Source: Phoebastria nigripes
Taxonomy: Eukaryota > Chordata > Aves > Procellariiformes > Diomedeidae
Reading direction: 5' to 3'
DNA: 64,000 nucleotides
NCBI GenBank assembly: GCA_035582835.1
Contig: JAYKAV010003110.1
Span: 2,350,498-2,414,497, forward strand
The notes below the pieces were generated by a model, which saw nothing but the letters and a program-made list of their open reading frames with translations, searched no databases and was not told where the DNA came from. The translations under genes were made by a program, and so were the position numbers. Each line of letters starts with the position of its first letter. The stretch's first letter is position 1. Below are positions 59,181 to 64,000 of this stretch, piece after piece.

Positions 59181-60969
59181 TGCTACAACATGAACATTAC
59201 ATGTTTGTGTTGACCTAGAATATACAGAGGACCAAACTAAGATGCCCTTGTAAATGAACATGTGGAAATGATGGTCTGTTTGGAAATGAAGCTTCAAAGA
59301 TATTTTAGAATATCAGCTTATTCAGAAGATGCTTCGGATGTGCGAGGTTAGAAAAGCTGACAAAAAGAACCTTCAGTCATTCTAAATAAGGCATAACTGG
59401 GTGGCAGATTTGGATTGAGTTGTAGATCTTTCTATTTAAATGGAAAAGCTCAAAGCGTCAGTTATTCGGTACATGCTACAAGTAAAATGTATGGGTAGTG
59501 TACACGTTACAGAACATCACTTTTAACATTAGAGCGATAAAAACGCATTTGTTTACTCCAAGGTGAAATTCATTGTAGAGCAGAGGGCCTGCAAGGGGAG
59601 TTTTTCCCTACATTAAGCTGACAGTCTGGATGTACAGGGGGCATGAGCAAAGTGACCGCTCTGCAGCAGTCACTCCATGCCCAGTGGAAGCCAGAGGGGA
59701 GGGTGCTCTCTCCCAGCGTTGGCCATGCGCACCCAAGGTGACCAGTGAATCCAGGAACAGTCAGTAGTGGCTTGCATTTTCTCCTTCAGTCTGTAGGCTA
59801 GAGGAGATTAGCATTGCAGCCTGTCAGGCTGTATACAAACAGGAATCAAATTCCAGTCCTCAAAGCTTTCTGCTCTCCCCTGTTCAAATCTTTATTTCAC
59901 TGACTCTGTCACTCAGTCCTACTAAAGCTCATCCCGCTAGACACTCCGTGATTGGGTCCTAGCCTTTTGGATCAGTTTGCTCTTAAGCTTCCCTTAGTCC
60001 GAGTAAGCTGCAGCACTGCTTCTTTCCTTGACATCTCTGACATGTATCCTAGGCATCTGCTTTCCGTCTTTAATCCCTTTACAAAAATGGGTTCTTGCTG
60101 GCCACCTGCCATAAGCCTACAAGAGCAGCTTTGGCTTACCAGGCTTCTCATTAAAGTGAGTACCCCAAGCTCCAACTTTCCAGGCTCCAGTTTATCACTT
60201 CCTGGGCATATGTAACAGTTAAAGTAAGACAACACAAAGTTTGTGAAGATTTCAAAATCTTCACTCTATACCTGGACTAATACAGCTGTAGACAAAAATA
60301 ACAAACCTTTACAGGTGTTTCTTCACCTCATCAGTCTTGTGTGTCCTTCACATTCAGATGAGAGTACCTCTGCAGAAATCTTTGCCTTTCCTATCCTGCC
60401 CTCATAAGCTTTTCCCTGAATCACAGAATTTCCCTTCTGTATATCCATTTTCTTTTTCCTTCAGCTGATCTTTCAGTTAAACAGAACCATTCTGCTTTGG
60501 AAGTATGCCCATCTGTTCTGCCCCAGCATCCTTTGTCTGTCTGCAAGTTACCTTTGAGTGACCCTGCAGTCTTTTAAACTATGTGGTTTAAAAGTAGTCC
60601 TGTTAGCTCCTGTTCTCTTTCCAAATCCTTCAGAAAGGCTGGAAATAAATGGTTTCAGCCAGGATATGGCCATTCCATTGCTTCAGAATTACTTTTGATT
60701 GTTTCTCATTAGGTAGATACCCGGCAGAGCCATGATGAAAAATAGCCAATTCTGCAGCCTTTAAGATAAAGCAATGACATAGTGGTTTAATAAAATCAAT
60801 GAGAATTTTTACATTATATACAGATTCTCCAGGTTGTCACATGGGCATTTTCACATCTTTTGATTTTATCAGGAAACTCTTAATATTTATGTTTACCCTA
60901 AATTTCTGTTTTCTGGAAGCATGTGGCTACATGAAAATACCAGCTTTCATTTTTTCAGGAAATTCTCAT
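59181..60969. other. Unique non-coding DNA with weak repeat relics
   Basis: 'ggtgaaattcattgtagagcagagggcctgcaa' (59562) matches a word of the old sauropsid repeats ('ggtgaattcacccttgcagagggccagca'). The 87-codon frames at 59952-60235 have no recognisable domain. Confidence 0.4.
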
Positions 60970-62165
60970 GTGAACATAACCAGAGAATGGCTGTGTTGGA
61001 TCAGATCTAGCTAATCTAGGACACAGTGTCTGACAACGTTCAATAGCAAACTCTCAGAATCTAATAGATAGGGGAAGTACAGCATGGTACTACTGTGGTG
61101 TCACTTCCACATCTAAGCAATCAATGGTTTAATGATTTCCTGAACAGAAAGTTGCACTGAGGTCATGTTGTAGCTAGTAACCACATGAAGAGTTTCCTTC
61201 CATAAATTTGTCCAGTTTTTTTTTAACCCCTTTGTACTCCTGGCCCCACAAAATCCTGCATCAGTGAATTCCACAATAAGATTATGCAGCATTTCTTCTT
61301 ACTACTTTTAAACCTGCTACTTCATCCTTTCACTGGATGCCCTATAGTTCTTCCTTATTCACCTTCTTCATGTAATTGTTTACAGGTCTTGGTTTCCAAG
61401 CTCAAGAGTCTTAATGTATTAAACTAAGACTTGGTAAGAAACTATGTTATCTTTCAGATAATTCTGACCTTTTTTTTTTTTTTTTCTGAATCTATTGTAG
61501 CCTTGCTATATTCCTTTGTGGTGGGTTCGCTGTAGGGCTATTATTTAATATGTGGCTGCAGTATGGATTCATTCATTGACATGGAGATACTTTCTGTTTT
61601 CTTCTCTGTCCCCTCCGGTAATTGCTAACATATCATGTACCGCATGTGTCATTACTGACCATTCAGCTGATATTTTCAAAGGACTATACAAAAACACTGC
61701 CAAGAGCTCCTTCCTGCATGGCTGGTTAATTTAGAGCCCATCTTTGTATACATAGAACTCTATGTAAGGGGATTGTTTTTCTTCCAAGTCTGTTACTTTG
61801 CATACATCAACATTAGGTTCATCAGCCATTTTAGTGACCACTTACTAAATGTCTTGAGATCTTTCTACAACTCTCCATAATCAGCTTTAGTTTTGAAGAG
61901 CTTGAATATCAGCAACAGTCTTTCTTTGCTCATGGCACCCCTCTTTTTCTCATCATTTATGAGTATTCTGGACAGATAACTAGAATGTACTAGTAACCTA
62001 CTTCCATATTTTTCAACAACGTGGTAAAAGCTAGACATTTATTCATGTCCTTTAAGCAGAGAACCTACCCTCTTATGCCAGGACAGCTTCATTTCAGAGT
62101 CTTTGGTGAAGAACCTTATGAAAAACTTTTTTTAAAATCTGCCATACACTGTGTAGCCAATAAAT
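60970..62165 (-). mobile_element. Old CR1 LINE, about 1.2 kb, antisense
   Basis: Plus-strand landmarks run through the antisense CR1 from 3' end to reverse transcriptase. They are 'tgtgttggatcagatctagct' (60992), 'tccttccataaatttgtccag' (61196) and 'gtgaattccacaataag' (61264). Then follow 'actttgcatacatcaacatt' (61794), 'ttagtgaccacttactaaatgtcttgagatc' (61831), 'catcatttatgagtattctgga' (61951), 'cctaccctcttatgccaggacagctt' (62065) and 'tctttggtgaagaacctta' (62100). The same order is seen in the 44.6 kb copy, which covers only the first half. All frames are broken, and a T15 run has expanded inside it (61471). Confidence 0.9.
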
Positions 62166-64000
62166 GAGCATTGATTTTTTTTTTTTTCCAAAGTAATCCT
62201 GGAGTTACTAACTGCTGTTTGCTTAGAAAAACTGGGGGGAAAAACCGAACACTCAAATTTAGTAAATGCATAAACAGGATCCTACACATATGTTAAAATT
62301 GTTATTTTAAAGCCTGTTTCGTAACTTTTCAATGATTGGTGTTGGCAATGCAACTAATTGCATGTAATTGGTAGTACTTTAGTATTTATTTCCCTTCCCA
62401 TTCTGTATCGCTTTTATTATGCATGGCTACTTGTAGTTAGGGAGGAGGTGCCTCGCTGAAAACCCATTTCACTGAAATAAACCCTAAGATTTACTCTGAA
62501 ATTGAAGGGGATTTCTGAAGTTCCTGGGCTTTGCATTAGTCCTGTGCAGAAGGCAGAGTATCAGGCACTGTAAGCCAAAGCTACTTTTCCTATGCAAAGA
62601 ATTGAATGGTGTGGAATGCTATCATTAATAGGCACTCATAGTATTGGAGACGAATGTAGAGAGGGAAACTGTAAGCATTCTTATAAATATAGAAGGCTTA
62701 ACTGTACCATTAATCCACAGTCACCAAAAAAGGACTGCATTGAATCAGAGGATGTGGGGATACTGTGCTTCCAAAAGTACCAGGCAATATAGCTGCTAAC
62801 CGCATGGACCTTCCAGCAAGAGAGCCTCTCTGTGTCCATATCCTGCTCCAGGTTTCCCGTATGTAATGTGTAATACCAAGTGAGATGGACAGAAATATCA
62901 GGAAAATGAAAGGACTGAGATGGTCTCAGTTACTCATATTGAGTCACCAATGGGAGTAGTCTACGTGCCATGGCCCTCATTAGCCATTGGGTCCTGCCTA
63001 TGGAAGTGCTGATCCTGACATTATCTTAGTAAGTGGAGGTGCAGAAATGTCATAAGAGCTATAGCATATATCTTTTAGAAGCAATCCTGAAATTGGGGTT
63101 ATAGAGAATACGAGTTTGCTTTCTTAGTGTTTGTGTCTTCTCTGCTATTGCTGTTGTATTGCAATTTAAAATATCAATATCTATACTTCACTGCAGCTTG
63201 CTACTTTGATAGAGAAATGTACTTGACTCCCTACAGTTATTGCAATTGGAGGGCGATCTGATTAGGATGCTTTTCCTAATTAAGTGATATCAGCTAAAGT
63301 GAGTTTCCCTACCATTGTCTCACTGCAGTGTAAAAATAACAACAGAGGAGAATCATTTGGTTATTTTATTTTCCTGATTAAAATGTCTTTACTCGTTCAT
63401 ATTTTACAGGGTAAAATTCCATCTTAATGAAAGACTGAGGGTCAGTTTTCTAACACAGCTAATTATGTGTCCTCATATCCCAATCACAGTTAGGGCTCAA
63501 TTTCGTTGCATTCAGCAGCAGCACGTCTCAGTAGATCCATACGTAAGGAGAAAGCCCAAGGTGGATACCCAGCCACCAGAGATCAAACAAAGGGTCCTTC
63601 AGACGGTTTTTTGTCTGCAGTCAAGGCTGGGAGAAAGCTACATATCATCCCCTCCCCAACCAAATGCAGCATATAAGTGGGTCTTCATAGTGTGCCTGAA
63701 CTTCTTTGACTTCAGCTGATTCTGTAAGATCTGTGTATTTCAGATTCAATTTTTATGTTTCTGCTTTGGCAATAAACCACTCTCTTCCCAGGGGAAACAC
63801 TCCTCTAGAGTTTTCTCCCCTTCTGTGCTCTTTTTAAAGGTCCAGCTGAGCCCGTATTTGACCAAAATTCTGCTCTCCTAAGCGATGCAGGTAGTTCCAT
63901 TGGAAAGGTTGGCCGAATAAAGGGGGGTTAGAGCATCTTTCCATATGTTTCTTGTTAATAAATACAAAAACATAGATGAGCTCTGTATTTTATCAGCACT
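62166..64000. other. Unique non-coding DNA
   Basis: Poly-T at 62176-62187. The plus-strand frame at 62592-62792 (66 codons) is cysteine-rich (DECREGNCK, DCIESEDVGILC) but too short to assign. A further 84-codon frame (63465-63719) has no recognisable domain. No other repeat was recognised. Confidence 0.4.

Noticed and set aside
59938..59975. Resemblance of 'agccttttggatca' to the 5' part of U2 snRNA
   Set aside because: Only about a dozen bases agree and the following U2 sequence is absent.
1..64000. CRISPR arrays, bacterial operons, prophage or plasmid functions
   Set aside because: The sequence is vertebrate nuclear in character (CR1, MIR, U6 pseudogene, CpG island); no regularly spaced direct-repeat array or dense gene packing is present.
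1..64000. Endogenous viral elements
   Set aside because: No LTR pairs, gag/pol/env-like frames or other viral genes were recognised on either strand; a similarity search would be needed to exclude short fragments.

Overview
The window looks like a piece of sauropsid nuclear DNA, most likely from a bird. It is AT-rich and almost gene-free. Its recognisable repeats are antisense CR1/L3-type LINE remnants, a few very old MIR-type SINE remnants and many decayed copies of short palindromic repeats built around a 'CCATTGAAGTCAATGG'-like core. Young SINEs, LTR elements and DNA transposons were not recognised. The low repeat density favours a bird over a crocodilian or turtle; this is inference from repeat content, not a sequence match. 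Isolated N bases (379, 25349, 33326, 37662, 43799, 51262, 54395, 54744) and one 535-base N run (54871-55405) show a draft assembly.

Layout. 1-33 kb is mostly unique non-coding DNA with two old antisense LINE fragments (330-612, 7556-8165), a possible decayed coding segment on the minus strand (4020-4765), MIR remnants (9790-9935, 23070-23165, 24170-24230), a perfect alternating purine-pyrimidine tract (11053-11104), an 84-bp tandem duplication (28687-28847) and several palindromic-repeat relics. 33.2-34.5 kb holds the best-preserved CR1, minus strand, followed by a short plus-strand CR1 3' end near 35.1 kb. A degenerate U6 snRNA pseudogene lies on the minus strand at 39079-39174. 44.6-45.3 kb and 61.0-62.2 kb hold two more antisense CR1 remnants. 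Low-repeat stretches around 21.8-22.3, 39.5-39.7 and 45.9-46.6 kb, with many homeodomain-type TAATTA/ATTA words, are candidate conserved non-coding elements.

The only region that looks like a promoter is 54.5-56.3 kb. It has CCAAT- and TATA-like words, a long GGA/GAT purine tract, a facing pyrimidine tract, the N gap, then a dense CpG island with a degenerate ~40-bp minisatellite. A strong splice-acceptor-like site follows at 56825. No protein could be identified, and the long open frames over this island are products of the GGA repeat and the Ns. No protein-coding gene can be called with confidence. The window could be intronic or intergenic, with one CpG-island promoter for an unidentified coding or non-coding transcript.
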